From contig CAWDUI010000010.1 of the NCBI GenBank assembly GCA_963805445.1, forward strand, positions 62,001 through 126,000: a DNA stretch of 64,000 nucleotides, in the 5' to 3' direction. Within the stretch, counting starts at the first letter, position 1. Every line of letters starts with the position of its first letter. The position numbers and the translations under genes were made by a program. Positions 41,581 to 50,731 of this stretch are shown here, in pieces. This DNA comes from JAENVT01 sp963805445. Lineage in GTDB: Bacteria; Actinomycetota; Acidimicrobiia; Acidimicrobiales; Ilumatobacteraceae. Below the pieces are notes generated by a model. That model worked only from the letters and a program-made list of their open reading frames with translations. It was not told the origin of the DNA and searched no databases.

Positions 41581-43032
41581 TCAGGTGACGTAGAAGTTGC
41601 CGAACTGCCACGGGTCGGTGTGGTCGAGGCCGTCGGTCTCGTCGGCGAAGCCCGAGAACACATCGTTGCGCGTGGTCAGCGGATCCCACTCGGCAGGTGC
41701 GGAATGCATCGTTCCCAGGTACGGGACCGCAACGTCGAGCACCTCGCGCCACGGCAGGTCATCGGGCACGCAGACGCCCTCGTTCGGGTGTTCGATCATC
41801 CAACTGACGGCAGCGATGATCGAACCGGCGACCTGCAGCGTGGTCGCGCTCTGGTGAGGCAAGATCGCCCGGGCCTGCTCGATCGACAGCAGCGAACCCG
41901 TCCACCACGATCGGTATGGGTGACCCATCAGCAAGACACCCAGCTCGTCTCGGCCACTGGTGATCTCGTCGTTCAGGATCCTCTGGTTCGATTGCATCGT
42001 CCAGTTGCGCATCCGAAGTTCGAGCACACTGGCGATCGCTGAGTCGGAAGGGCAGTAGGCGTAGTGCACCGTCGGGCGGTACACCGGGTTGCCGTCGTCG
42101 CCCCAAACGGTGAGGTGATCACTGATCGTCAGGGCCTCGCCGTGGCGAACGATCATCCCGCGAATCTCGCCGGCGGGCACCCACGACCGAACCCAGGCCT
42201 CCATTCCCGGGCGGGCGATGCAGATCTGGTTGCGCGGTCCGTACCCGGTGTGAACGAACGCGTTTGGAGGCAGGCGCTTCTCGTGCGTTCCCCAGCCGAG
42301 CTCGGCAGGCGCGATGCCTTCCTCGTAGAACCCGTCGACCGACCAGGTGTTGACGAACTCATCGACCTGCTTGGGCACATCGGTGATCTGTGTGTCGCGC
42401 TCGGCGATGTGGATGACCTTGGTGCCGGTCAGCATCGCCAGCGTCGGGTACTGGTCGGTTGCGAGGGCCTGCTCCATCGCCGGGGCATCTGTGGCGAGGC
42501 CGTCGCGCAGCATGCGGAGACCGATCTCGGTCAATGCCTGCTTGGTGAAGTGGCTGACCAGTCCGGGGTTGGCCCCATGCTCCACAACGGCGGTGGCGCC
42601 GCTGTTGTCGCCCCACGCGGCGATCATCCTGCGCAAGTCCATGTGGCGCACGTAGAGGGTGCGGTCCAGCGGATGCGTCGAGGCCATGTCGTCGTACGGG
42701 TTCCACACCTCGACGCTGGTGTTCAGATAGCGCACACCATGGTCGCGGCACCACTGCAGGATCGTCGGGTTGTCGATGTTCCACGCCAGGTCGACGAGGA
42801 GATCCCCGTGCCCGACCCGCGCTGTCAGGAACTCGTCGATGTTGTCAGGCGTGACCTGCTCTTGCTGATAGGTCGCACCCTTGGCGATCGAGTCGGCAAC
42901 CCGGGCGCGGTTGTCGAGCACATCGACGATGGTGATGCGGTGCGGATCGATCGCCAGATCGCGGATCAGCAACGGCACCGTGCATTGGGCGACCGAGCCG
43001 CAGCCCAGCACCAGCACACGCTCGGGGCGCAT
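41581..43032 (-). CDS. hss: Homospermidine synthase (saccharopine dehydrogenase family)
   Basis: NAD-dependent enzyme (483 aa) that makes sym-homospermidine from putrescine. The nucleotide-binding N-terminus is RVLVLGCGSVAQCTVPLLIR, followed by HRITIVDVLDNRARVADSI, DLLVDLAWNIDNPTILQWCR, EHGANPGLVSHFTKQALTEI and the C-terminal EIRGMIVRHGEALTISDHLT. Length and sequence fit bacterial Hss. It starts 2 bp after a 44-aa ORF. With the agmatinase-like gene at 59.4 kb it suggests polyamine metabolism; a carboxyspermidine-type dehydrogenase is a weaker alternative. Confidence 0.88.
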   Translation of the reverse strand: MRPERVLVLGCGSVAQCTVPLLIRDLAIDPHRITIVDVLDNRARVADSIAKGATYQQEQVTPDNIDEFLTARVGHGDLLVDLAWNIDNPTILQWCRDHGVRYLNTSVEVWNPYDDMASTHPLDRTLYVRHMDLRRMIAAWGDNSGATAVVEHGANPGLVSHFTKQALTEIGLRMLRDGLATDAPAMEQALATDQYPTLAMLTGTKVIHIAERDTQITDVPKQVDEFVNTWSVDGFYEEGIAPAELGWGTHEKRLPPNAFVHTGYGPRNQICIARPGMEAWVRSWVPAGEIRGMIVRHGEALTISDHLTVWGDDGNPVYRPTVHYAYCPSDSAIASVLELRMRNWTMQSNQRILNDEITSGRDELGVLLMGHPYRSWWTGSLLSIEQARAILPHQSATTLQVAGSIIAAVSWMIEHPNEGVCVPDDLPWREVLDVAVPYLGTMHSAPAEWDPLTTRNDVFSGFADETDGLDHTDPWQFGNFYVT

Positions 43033-43034
43033 GG

Positions 43035-43169
43035 TTATTCGGCGTACTCCGGGGTGATCGTTGCCAGTTCGAGATCGAGCTTGGCAGCCTCAGCAGAAAC
43101 CAGCAGTGACTGCCAGTCGTATGCGATTCCCTTACGGCCGGACGTCGTTGTCCCGTCGAATGATTCCAT
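43035..43169 (-). CDS. Small protein upstream of homospermidine synthase, 44 aa
   Basis: ORF starting MESFDGTTTSGRKGIAYDWQ and ending in KLDLELATITPEYAE. The ribosome site GAGGAGG lies 8 nt before the ATG, the best in the region. Its TAA ends 2 bp before the hss ATG, so the two are probably translated together. No family recognised. It could be a small partner of Hss or a translated leader that sets Hss synthesis. Confidence 0.6.
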   Translation of the reverse strand: MESFDGTTTSGRKGIAYDWQSLLVSAEAAKLDLELATITPEYAE

Positions 43170-43246
43170 GACTTGCGCCTCCTCGAGACGTGTTGGGGGG
43201 TGAGATCGGTTCCTTTCTGGCCGGGCTGTCCGGCACAGGCGGTGCG

Positions 43247-43252
43247 ACGCTA
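43247..43252 (-). promoter_or_regulatory. Possible -10 box of the small ORF-hss transcript
   Basis: TAGCGT on the minus strand, about 78 nt before the small ORF, predicting a leader of about 70 nt that contains the GAGGAGG ribosome site. No good -35 is seen. Confidence 0.3.
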
Positions 43253-43360
43253 ACGGCGTCGGACGCGCACGACTACTATTTGATTCATCAGGCGGTTTTT
43301 CTGCCGCGGCGATCAGTACGACTGACTGTAGGCCCAGCGAGCGAGGCGACTCGTTCAGGG

Positions 43361-44920
43361 TCAGTTGACCAGTTTGGTCTTGCCGTCCCAGTAGGGCTCG
43401 CGCAGCTTGAACTTCTGCAGCTTTCCGGTCGCGGTGCGCGCCAGCGAATCGCGGAACTCGATCACCTTCGGGCACTTGTAACCGGCCAGCTTGGTTCGGG
43501 TGAAGGCGATCAGGTCGGCGCTGCTCAACGATGAACCCTCCGATGTGACCACCAGGGCCATCACCATCTCGCCCCACTTCTCGTCGGGCACGCCGATGAC
43601 CGCGACCTCGGCGACCTCGGGGTGGCCGAAGATCGCATCCTCGACCTCGATCGAGCTGACATTTTCGCCGCCGGAGATGATGACATCCTTCTTGCGATCG
43701 CTGATGGTGAGGTAGTTCTCGGAGTCGAGGTGCCCACCGTCGCCCGTGCGGAACCACGAAGGGCCGTCCTGGTCGTCCGCCGCCGGCCGGATCGCATCGG
43801 ATGTCGCATCAGGCTGCTCCCAGTAGCCCGCCATGATGTGATTGCCACGCGCCAGGACCTCGCCGTCGGGCGAAATGCGCATCTCGACTCCCAGCGCCGG
43901 GGCGCCGGCGCGGCTGAGCTTGGCCGCCCGGTCAGCAGGAGAGAGCGCGTCGAATTCGGCTCGCTTGCGATTCATGGTCAGCAATGGCGTCGTCTCCGTG
44001 AGGCCGTAGATCTGGATGAACTCCCAGCCGAGCTCGGTCTCGATGCGCTCGATCGTGCGCGTCGGCGGCGGTGCTCCGGCGATCACCATGCGCACTCGTC
44101 CATTCCCCGGAATGGGTCCATCCCAGGTCGATGCCGCATCGAGAATGGCGTTGGCCACGGCCGGCGCGCCGCACATCACGGTCACGCCGTGTTGATCGAC
44201 TCGCCGGAGGATCTCGGCGCCGTCGATCTTGCGGATGATCACGTGCTTGGCGCCCATGCCGGTCACGGCGTACAGCACGCCCCACCCGTTGCAGTGGAAC
44301 TGCGGAAGCGTGTGCAGATAGACGTCGCGATCGTTGATGCCCAGTTGCCATCCGAACGTCGCCGCGTTCAACCAGATGTTGCGATGGGTCAGCTGCACGC
44401 CCTTCGGTCGCGCCGTGGTGCCGCTCGTGTAGTTGATGGTCGCCGTGGCATCCTCGTCGTAGTCCCACGGCAGTGGATCGTCGTGTTGCATCGGCGCGTC
44501 GTGCTGCGTGCCGATGACGAACTTGTGCTCGCATTCGACATCGGCCATCGCCTCCTCCAGCTCCGGATCCACCATCAGGATGCGGGCGCCGGAATGGGCG
44601 ACGATGTACTTGACCTCTTCGGCGACGAGCCGGAAGTTGATCGGCACCAGCACACGTCCGCTTCCGCTGACGCCGAACAGCGCAGTCAACAGGCGCGCCG
44701 AGTTGTGACTGACGATCGCCACTCGGTCGCCGACCCCGATTCCCATGGCATCGAGCGCGGCCGCCTGGGCACGGGCGCGCATGGCCATCTGGGCATAGGT
44801 GATGGTCCCCCACGACTCGGCCGGCTGCGTCGGTTCGTCGATGATGGCATCGCGATCGGGGTAGATCAGCTCGGCACGACGGAGGAAGTCGTTGACGGTG
44901 AGTGCAACCTTCATACGCAT
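43361..44920 (-). CDS. AMP-dependent acyl-CoA synthetase/ligase
   Basis: ANL-superfamily enzyme (about 519 aa). Motifs: INYTSGTTARPKGVQLTHRN (P-loop), IQIYGLTETTPLL (A5), WFRTGDGGHLDSENYLTISD and RKKDVIISGGENVSSIEVED (hinge), and the catalytic Lys in RTATGKLQKFKLREPYW. The sequence resembles FadD-like medium-chain or aromatic acyl-CoA ligases; the substrate is not shown. Starts at 44914 and 44920 are both possible. It is divergent from the helicase gene. Confidence 0.9.
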   Translation of the reverse strand: MRMKVALTVNDFLRRAELIYPDRDAIIDEPTQPAESWGTITYAQMAMRARAQAAALDAMGIGVGDRVAIVSHNSARLLTALFGVSGSGRVLVPINFRLVAEEVKYIVAHSGARILMVDPELEEAMADVECEHKFVIGTQHDAPMQHDDPLPWDYDEDATATINYTSGTTARPKGVQLTHRNIWLNAATFGWQLGINDRDVYLHTLPQFHCNGWGVLYAVTGMGAKHVIIRKIDGAEILRRVDQHGVTVMCGAPAVANAILDAASTWDGPIPGNGRVRMVIAGAPPPTRTIERIETELGWEFIQIYGLTETTPLLTMNRKRAEFDALSPADRAAKLSRAGAPALGVEMRISPDGEVLARGNHIMAGYWEQPDATSDAIRPAADDQDGPSWFRTGDGGHLDSENYLTISDRKKDVIISGGENVSSIEVEDAIFGHPEVAEVAVIGVPDEKWGEMVMALVVTSEGSSLSSADLIAFTRTKLAGYKCPKVIEFRDSLARTATGKLQKFKLREPYWDGKTKLVN

Positions 44921-44987
44921 GAAGTGTTGCCGATCAGGCACCACCCCGCACACTCGACGCATCGCGCAACCTGGCGCCGGGCGGCGG

Positions 44988-44993
44988 TACCCT
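44988..44993 (+). promoter_or_regulatory. -10 box of the helicase gene
   Basis: TACCCT ends 11 nt before the ATG at 45005 and only 2 nt before an ATG at 44996, which favours 45005 as the real start. Confidence 0.45.
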
Positions 44994-45004
44994 CCATGCT
45001 CGAC

Positions 45005-46282
45005 ATGTCTGAACATTCCCGCCCACCTGGGGCACCGCGGCGTCGACGCCGCAAACCCACACCGAACCCAGCCCGCACCCCGCTCGAAGCCTCGACCATC
45101 ACGATCGATCCCGATGCCTACATCCCGACGGCGTTCATCGACATCGGGGTGCCGACCGAAGTCGACATGGGCCTCGCCGCGGCCGGATTCACCGCGCCGT
45201 TCGCGATCCAGACCAAGGCGATTCCCGTGGCTCTCACCGGTCGCGACGTCTGTGGTCGGGCCAAGACCGGATCTGGCAAGACGTTGGCGTTCGGCGTGCC
45301 GATGCTGGCCCGGTTGTCGGGTGAAGCCGACGCCCGTCGGCCGCTGGCCATGGTGCTGGTGCCGACCCGCGAGCTGGCGTTGCAGGTTGCCGAGGTGCTC
45401 GCGCCCGTGGCCGCCGGATGCAATCGCACCGTGTTGGCGGTCTACGGCGGGGCCTCACGTCATCAGCAGATCGAAGTGCTGAACCGCGGTGTCGATGTGA
45501 TCGTGGCGACGCCGCTGCGCCTGATCGATCTGTTGAAGGAGAACGAGCTCGATCTCAACAAGGTCGAGATCGTCGTGCTCGACGAAGCCGATCGCATGGC
45601 CGACGACGGCTTCACACCCCAGGTCGAATGGATTCTCCGCAAGGTCACGGGCGCCCATCAGACCATGCTGTTCTCGGCAACGCTCGACGGCGATGTGGGT
45701 CACCTCGTGCGCCGCTACATGACGGATCCGATCGAGGTGGCCATCGATGCGGCAACCGACACCGTCGGCACCATGCACCACCTCTTCTTGGCGGTCCACC
45801 ACATGGACAAGGACAAGGTCGTGCAAGCCATCGCCTCGAGCATGGGCAAGACCTTGGTCTTCTGTCAGACCAAGCGCACGTGCGACCGGGTCGAGCGCTC
45901 GTTGCAGGATCTGGGTGTTCAGGCGATGGCGATCCACGGCGACCTTGCCCAGGTCGCTCGCGAGAAGGCCATGCGACGCTTCGCCGATGGCGAGCTCAGC
46001 GTGCTCGTCGCCACCGATGTCGCTGCTCGCGGGATCGACATCGACGACATCGGCGTCGTGATCCACTACGAGCCGGCGCCCGACGGCAAGGACTACCTCC
46101 ACCGCAGCGGCCGTACTGCCCGCGCCGGGCGTGACGGCTGGGCGGTCACGATGGCGGAGTACAACCAGCACACCCAGGTCCGCATCCTGCAGCGTGCGCT
46201 GCGCCTCGATGTGGCGCCACCGGTCGAGGTGTTCTCCAACAATCCCAAGCTGCGCAACCTCGCGGAGTTCGAGACCGCGTAG
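45005..46282 (+). CDS. DEAD-box ATP-dependent RNA helicase
   Basis: RNA helicase of about 425 aa. A basic N-terminus (RRRRRKPTPNPARTP) precedes the Q-motif PFAIQTKAIPVAL, then AKTGSGKTLAFGVP (I), VLVPTRELALQ (Ia), LDEADRMADDGF (II), LFSATLDG (III), ATDVAARGIDIDD (V) and HRSGRTARAGRDG (VI). All motors motifs are present, so it should unwind RNA. It lacks the long C-terminal RNA-binding domains of DeaD/CsdA, so it is closer to RhlE-type enzymes. Role: RNA decay or ribosome assembly. Confidence 0.93.
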   Translation: MSEHSRPPGAPRRRRRKPTPNPARTPLEASTITIDPDAYIPTAFIDIGVPTEVDMGLAAAGFTAPFAIQTKAIPVALTGRDVCGRAKTGSGKTLAFGVPMLARLSGEADARRPLAMVLVPTRELALQVAEVLAPVAAGCNRTVLAVYGGASRHQQIEVLNRGVDVIVATPLRLIDLLKENELDLNKVEIVVLDEADRMADDGFTPQVEWILRKVTGAHQTMLFSATLDGDVGHLVRRYMTDPIEVAIDAATDTVGTMHHLFLAVHHMDKDKVVQAIASSMGKTLVFCQTKRTCDRVERSLQDLGVQAMAIHGDLAQVAREKAMRRFADGELSVLVATDVAARGIDIDDIGVVIHYEPAPDGKDYLHRSGRTARAGRDGWAVTMAEYNQHTQVRILQRALRLDVAPPVEVFSNNPKLRNLAEFETA

Positions 46283-46292
46283 CGATGCGGCA

Positions 46293-46340
46293 GCGTTTGT
46301 GAGCGTGGCGCCCCTATGCGGGGCCGCAGCCGTCAAACGC
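46293..46340. repeat. Palindromic intergenic repeat, copy 2
   Basis: A 48-bp dyad between the converging helicase and leuD genes. Outer arms GCGTTTG (46293-46299) and CAAACGC (46334-46340); core TGGCGCCCC and CGGGGCCGCAG as in the copy at 2135. The bases next to the arms (TGAGC and CGT) are exchanged relative to copy 1, as if the outer part were inverted. Confidence 0.7.
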
Positions 46341-46358
46341 GATGGGGGACGGGCGAGG

Positions 46359-46943
46359 TCAGCGCATCCAGGCCGGGCGGTGCTGCTCGAAGTCGGCGAT
46401 CTCGTCGACGTGCGTGAGGGTGATGCCGACATCGTCGAGCCCGTTCAGGAAGCGATGCTGGGTCTGCGGTTCCATCGGGAACGAGTGGATGATGCCGGCG
46501 GCCGGCACCTCGACCGTGAGCCGCTCGACGTCGACCGTGATCTCGGTGGCCGGGTCGGCCTCGATGGCCTCCCAGATCGCCTCGACAGTCGCCTCCGGCA
46601 CCACGACTGGCACCAGGCCGTTCTTGGCGCAGTTGTTCCGGAAGATGTCGCTGAAGCTCGGGGCGATCACCGCGTCGAAACCACCCTGCTGGATCGCCCA
46701 CACCGCGTGCTCGCGTGACGAGCCGACGCCGAAGCTCGGCCCGGCGACGAGGATCGATGCACCCACGTAGCGATCGTCGTTGAGCACGAAGTTGCGATCG
46801 TCGCGCCAAGTGGAGAACAGCCCCTTCTCGAATCCGGTGCGCTCGACGCGCTTGAGCCATTCGGCAGGGATGATCTGGTCGGTGTCGACGTCGCTGCGCC
46901 GCAGAGGCACCCCGCGCCCCGAGATGATGTGGACGGACTTCAT
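46359..46943 (-). CDS. leuD: 3-isopropylmalate dehydratase small subunit
   Basis: Swivel-domain subunit (194 aa) of isopropylmalate isomerase. Seen: VPLRRSDVDTDQIIPAEWLK, ILVAGPSFGVGSSREHAVWA (substrate-binding Ser/Arg), FSDIFRNNCAKNGLVPVVVP and the closing region with PMEPQTQHRFLNGLDDVGIT. It overlaps the leuC stop by 4 bp and is co-transcribed with it. With LeuC it probably also isomerises citramalate in the isoleucine route. Confidence 0.96.
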   Translation of the reverse strand: MKSVHIISGRGVPLRRSDVDTDQIIPAEWLKRVERTGFEKGLFSTWRDDRNFVLNDDRYVGASILVAGPSFGVGSSREHAVWAIQQGGFDAVIAPSFSDIFRNNCAKNGLVPVVVPEATVEAIWEAIEADPATEITVDVERLTVEVPAAGIIHSFPMEPQTQHRFLNGLDDVGITLTHVDEIADFEQHRPAWMR

Positions 46944-48370
46944 GACGGTGCTCCTAGATCTTCGGGGGTGGCGAAATGACCGGCTACCGCGGTGGCGGCG
47001 GCGATCGCGGGCGAGACCAGATGCGTGCGACCGCCGCGTCCCTGCCGGCCTTCGAAGTTCCGGTTGCTGGTGCTGGCCGATCGCTCGCCCTGCGCCAACT
47101 TGTCAGGGTTCATTGCCAGGCACATGCTGCACCCCGGCTCGCGCCAGTCGGCGCCCGCAGCGCGGAACACCTCGTGAAGGCCCTCTGCCTCCGCCTGCAA
47201 CTTCACCGAATGGCTCCCGGGTACCACCATCACCCTTGGCACGCTGACCGTTCGGCCCTGCATCACGGCCGCCGCCGCTCGGAGGTCTTCGATGCGGCTG
47301 TTGGTGCAACTTCCGATGAAGACGGTGTCGACCGCGATGTCGCGCATCCGTGTGCCGGCCGTCAGCCCCATGTACTCGAGCGAGCGCGCCACGGTGTCGC
47401 GCGTTGTTGCGTCGGCAAAGTCGTCGGGCGAGGGCACGCTGCCGTCGATCGTGGTGACCTGGGCGGGGTTGGTACCCCACGTGATGTGCGGCCGCAATGT
47501 GCCGGCATCGATGACGACTTCCTTGTCGAACACCGCGCCGTCGTCGCTGACCAGTGTGCGCCAATCAGCGACAGCCGCATCCCACGCATCGCCGCGAGGG
47601 GCGTTCGCCCGGCCGGCCAGGTACTCGAACGTCGTCTCGTCGGGTGCGATCAGTCCGGCCTTGGCGCCGGCCTCGATCGACATGTTGCACACGGTCATGC
47701 GCCCCTCCATCGACAGCGCCCGAATGGCCGAGCCGCGGTATTCGACGACGTGGCCGATCCCGCCCCCAGTGCCGATGGTGCCGATGATGGCCAGGATGAT
47801 GTCCTTGGCGGTGACGCCCTCGGGGACTTCGCCATCGACCGTGATGCTCATCCACTTCGGTCGTGATTGAGGCAGCGTCTGCGTGGCCAGCACGTGCTCG
47901 ACCTCGCTGGTGCCGATGCCGAACGCCAGTGCGCCGAACGCGCCGTGCGTCGCAGTGTGGCTGTCGCCGCACACCACCGTCATGCCGGGCAGCGTGCGCC
48001 CTTGCTCGGGGGCGATCACGTGGACGATGCCCTGGCCGGGGTCGCCCATCGGGAAGTTGACGATGCCGAACTCCTTGGTGTTCTCGCGCAGCACCTCGAC
48101 CTGGCGGGCCGAGATCGGGTCGGCGATCGGTTGATCGATGTCGGCGGTCGGCACGTTGTGGTCCTCGGTGGCAACAGTGAGATCGGGTCGCCGAACCGGG
48201 CGCCCCGACAGCCGCAGACCGTCGAACGCCTGAGGGCTGGTGACCTCGTGGACGAGGTGCAGGTCGATGTAGAGCAGGTCGGGTTCGTCCACTGCCGAAT
48301 GCACGACGTGACGTTCCCACAGCTTCTGGGCGAGCGTTCGGGGCGATGTGTCCGTCGGCGTCTCAGGCAT
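46940..48370 (-). CDS. leuC: 3-isopropylmalate dehydratase large subunit
   Basis: Aconitase-superfamily subunit (476 aa) with a 4Fe-4S cluster. TVVCGDSHTATHGAFGALAF and GTSEVEHVLATQTL near residue 140, cluster Cys in VFIGSCTNSRIEDLRAAAAV and GCSMCLAMNPDKL, and NRNFEGRQGRGGRTHLVSP at the C-terminus. It starts 33 bp from the divergent IclR regulator gene, and the inverted repeats in the gap are the likely regulatory sites. Confidence 0.97.
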   Translation of the reverse strand: MPETPTDTSPRTLAQKLWERHVVHSAVDEPDLLYIDLHLVHEVTSPQAFDGLRLSGRPVRRPDLTVATEDHNVPTADIDQPIADPISARQVEVLRENTKEFGIVNFPMGDPGQGIVHVIAPEQGRTLPGMTVVCGDSHTATHGAFGALAFGIGTSEVEHVLATQTLPQSRPKWMSITVDGEVPEGVTAKDIILAIIGTIGTGGGIGHVVEYRGSAIRALSMEGRMTVCNMSIEAGAKAGLIAPDETTFEYLAGRANAPRGDAWDAAVADWRTLVSDDGAVFDKEVVIDAGTLRPHITWGTNPAQVTTIDGSVPSPDDFADATTRDTVARSLEYMGLTAGTRMRDIAVDTVFIGSCTNSRIEDLRAAAAVMQGRTVSVPRVMVVPGSHSVKLQAEAEGLHEVFRAAGADWREPGCSMCLAMNPDKLAQGERSASTSNRNFEGRQGRGGRTHLVSPAIAAATAVAGHFATPEDLGAPS

Positions 48371-48374
48371 GGCA

Positions 48375-48399
48375 TCTCACTTTCTGAGATATGATTCTC
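48375..48399. promoter_or_regulatory. Promoter and operator between leuC and the IclR gene
   Basis: TATGAT (48390-48395) ends 8 nt before the regulator ATG. It overlaps GAGA-N6-TCTC (48386-48399) and abuts TCTCA-N5-TGAGA (48375-48389). Two overlapping dyads on a leaderless -10 box suggest the regulator controls both itself and leuCD. Confidence 0.6.
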
Positions 48400-48403
48400 G
48401 TTC

Positions 48404-49039
48404 ATGGACATTGTAAGCGGTGTCGGCGTCATTGACAAAGGGGTTCTCATCCTCCGGGCGCTGGTGGGCGCGCCGCTCGACCTTGCCGCGTTGCAGGACG
48501 AGACAGGCCTGCCGCGGGCGACGGCGCACCGCTTGGCGGTCGCCCTCGAGTTGCACGGGCTGGTGCGCCGCGATCCACAGGGTCGCTTCTGCCTCGGCTT
48601 CGAACTGATCCGGCTCGGTCGCGCCGCCGAGGACGAGTTCCCGTTGGCCGAGATCACCCGACCCATCCTCACGGCATTGCGGGACGCGACGGGTGAGAGC
48701 GTGCAGTTGTACGTGGCCGACGGCGAGGGCCGCCGCTGCATCGTGTCGTTGGAGTCCACGCACGGCCTGCGATGGATCGTTCCGCAGGGCGCCCTGCTGC
48801 CGCTCGACCGCGGCTCCGCCGGGCGGGTGCTGCAGGGCGACGACCTGGCCGAGAGCGTCGAGGAGCGCGAGCCGGGCGTGGCCTCCGTCAGCGCTGCAAT
48901 CAGGGATCGCCTCGGGCAGGTCATCGCCGCGCTCAGCCTCAGCGGGCCGGTGGAGCGATTGACTCGTCAGCCAGGGCAGCGATTCGGTCGACAGGTGGCC
49001 GATGCGGCGCGCGAAGCAGCGGCGGCGATCGGTCGCTAG
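48404..49039 (+). CDS. IclR-family regulator, likely of leucine biosynthesis (NdgR/LtbR type)
   Basis: A 211-aa regulator with an N-terminal winged helix (IDKGVLILRALVGAPLDLAA, ETGLPRATAHRLAVALELHG) and an effector domain (VQLYVADGEGRRCIVSLEST, LDRGSAGRVLQ). It lacks part of the C-terminal sequence of longer IclR proteins, as NdgR/LtbR/AreB regulators do. Those proteins sit divergent to leuCD in actinobacteria and control leucine genes. The same arrangement here, plus dyads in the 33-bp gap, supports that role. Confidence 0.85.
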   Translation: MDIVSGVGVIDKGVLILRALVGAPLDLAALQDETGLPRATAHRLAVALELHGLVRRDPQGRFCLGFELIRLGRAAEDEFPLAEITRPILTALRDATGESVQLYVADGEGRRCIVSLESTHGLRWIVPQGALLPLDRGSAGRVLQGDDLAESVEEREPGVASVSAAIRDRLGQVIAALSLSGPVERLTRQPGQRFGRQVADAAREAAAAIGR

Positions 49040-49054
49040 CCGAGTCGGGCGCGG

Positions 49055-49943
49055 TCAGTAGACGGCGACGAGGTCGAGCACCATGATCAGATCGGTCGAT
49101 GCGGGGAGTCCGAGGCTGTCGTTCCCAGCTTCACCGAACGCCTGTGCAAAGGGAATGTCGACCTGGCGGCGGCCGCCGACCTTCATGCCCTGGACCGCCG
49201 TCTCGATCCCGGGCGGCAGTTGTTGGGCGCCAGGAATGAACGTCAGTGGCGTGCCCGATTCCCACGACGAGTCGATCTTCTTGCCGTCCGCCGCGCTGAA
49301 CGCCAGCAGTTGCACGGCGACCGACTGGCCGGGCTCGATGCCGGGACCGTCGCCGACGATGAGGTCGGTGAACGTCAATTCGGTCTGATTGGGTGTCGGT
49401 GGGACCGAGATGTCGGGGATGTCGGCGGGATTCGGCTTGGGGATGATCGCCACCGCGTCGACCAAGAAGGTCAAGGCATCGCCCGGTTGGATGACGTCGG
49501 TGCTCGGGGGTGAGTCGCCGTAGGCCAATGCGGCGGGGATGTCGAGCTGGCGACGTCCGCCGGCCTTGATTCCCGCGAGGCCCTGATCCCAGCCCTTGAT
49601 GACCCGGCCGGAGCCGATGGTGAACGACAGTGGTGTACCGCGGTCGTAGCTGTTGTCGAACTCGGCGCAGTTGGCGGTACGCACGCCGATGTAGTGAACG
49701 ACCAACGTGTCGCCTTCGGCAGCCGCAGCGCCAGTGCCCTCGGTCAGATCAGTGGTCACCAACTCGGTGGGGATCTTGGCGGGGACCTTGACCAGCGGCT
49801 TGGCGAGCGCACCGGCGACCGTCGTGTCGGTCGTGGCGGGGGAGCAGGGCGTGCTCGCGGGCAGACGTGGAAGTGCTGTTGTCACCGCATGCAGCAAGCA
49901 CCCCGATCATCGCGAGGGGAAGGAGGAGGGTGCGCAATGGCAT
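49055..49943 (-). CDS. FKBP-type peptidyl-prolyl isomerase lipoprotein, two domains (frameshifted)
   Basis: About 295 aa. The signal peptide MPLRTLLLPLAMIGVLAACG has a lipobox (LAAC), so it is anchored outside the membrane. Near 49860 the frame moves by one base to STPCSPATTDTTVAGALA. Domain 1: GDTLVVHYIGVRTANCAEFD, GSGRVIKGWDQGLAGIKAGG, RRQLDIPAALAYGDS. Domain 2: SVAVQLLAFSAADGKKIDSS, LPPGIETAVQGMKVGGRRQV. Domain 1 keeps the FKBP Asp, Trp and Tyr pattern; domain 2 is more divergent. Likely folds exported proteins. It converges on the IclR gene. Confidence 0.9.
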
Positions 49944-49952
49944 CCGACGACG

Positions 49953-50699
49953 TTAGCGCCGCAGTACTTGAGTTCGGTATGCGCCAGGTGAGACACCGAC
50001 AACACGTCGGAACTGGCGGGTGAGCGCGCTCTGGTCGTAGTAGCCGCACTGCTCGGCCACCTCGGAGAGGGTGAACTCGGTCGTCGCCAGCAAGCCGATC
50101 GCTCGTTCCACCCGGAAGCGCACGAGCAGCTGACGTACCGACAAGCCGATGATGCGTCGCGTCGCTCGCTCGAGCTGCACGACCGACATCGCGGCTGCGG
50201 CGGCCACGTCGCCGACGCGGACCTGGTCCGTGCAATGACTGCGCAGGTAGGCGACCGCGGCCGCTACTCCGGCGTGAGCGGTCGGTGCATCGCCGGCGGC
50301 GCGAAGGTCGACCGAGACGCTGGCGAGAAACGACGTCCCGTCGACCTCGGCGATCAGCACCTTGGTGGTCACGTACCAGCCGAGTGTGCCGTCGGGGCGG
50401 CGGATCAGCTCGAGTTGGTTGCGTAGTGGGCGACGCGACGACCACAGCTCCGCGTCCTGGCGTGAATACGAGGCGGCGAGTTCGGCGTCGAACAGTTCCT
50501 CGGCATGTCGTCCGACCACGTCGTCGGGGGTGCGAGCGCCCGCCCGATCGGCAAATGCCTGGTTGACGACCAGGTAGGAACCGCCCTCGTCCTTGGCGCA
50601 GAACATCACGTGCGGCACATCGTCGAGCAGGTCGGCCATGGCGCGCAGCACATCCACGGCACGATCCTTGTACGAATTCGACGGTGCAATGGTGTTCAT
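49953..50699 (-). CDS. PAS-domain AraC-family transcriptional regulator
   Basis: A 248-aa regulator. The N-terminal PAS/PAC-like domain (about 10-130) shows HVMFCAKDEGGSYLVVNQAF, DVVGRHAEELFDAELAASYS and LIRRPDGTLGWYVTTKVLIA. The C-terminal AraC unit has two helix-turn-helices (VGDVAAAAAMSVVQLERATR, EFTLSEVAEQCGYYDQSALT) and the end signature RRVVGVSPGAYRTQ. It is divergent from putA with only 32 bp between the starts, so regulation of proline use is likely. PAS-AraC fusions are less common than cupin-AraC ones. Confidence 0.88.
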   Translation of the reverse strand: MNTIAPSNSYKDRAVDVLRAMADLLDDVPHVMFCAKDEGGSYLVVNQAFADRAGARTPDDVVGRHAEELFDAELAASYSRQDAELWSSRRPLRNQLELIRRPDGTLGWYVTTKVLIAEVDGTSFLASVSVDLRAAGDAPTAHAGVAAAVAYLRSHCTDQVRVGDVAAAAAMSVVQLERATRRIIGLSVRQLLVRFRVERAIGLLATTEFTLSEVAEQCGYYDQSALTRQFRRVVGVSPGAYRTQVLRR

Positions 50700-50731
50700 C
50701 GAACCTAGACGCGGGGTGTTGCGTAGAGGTG

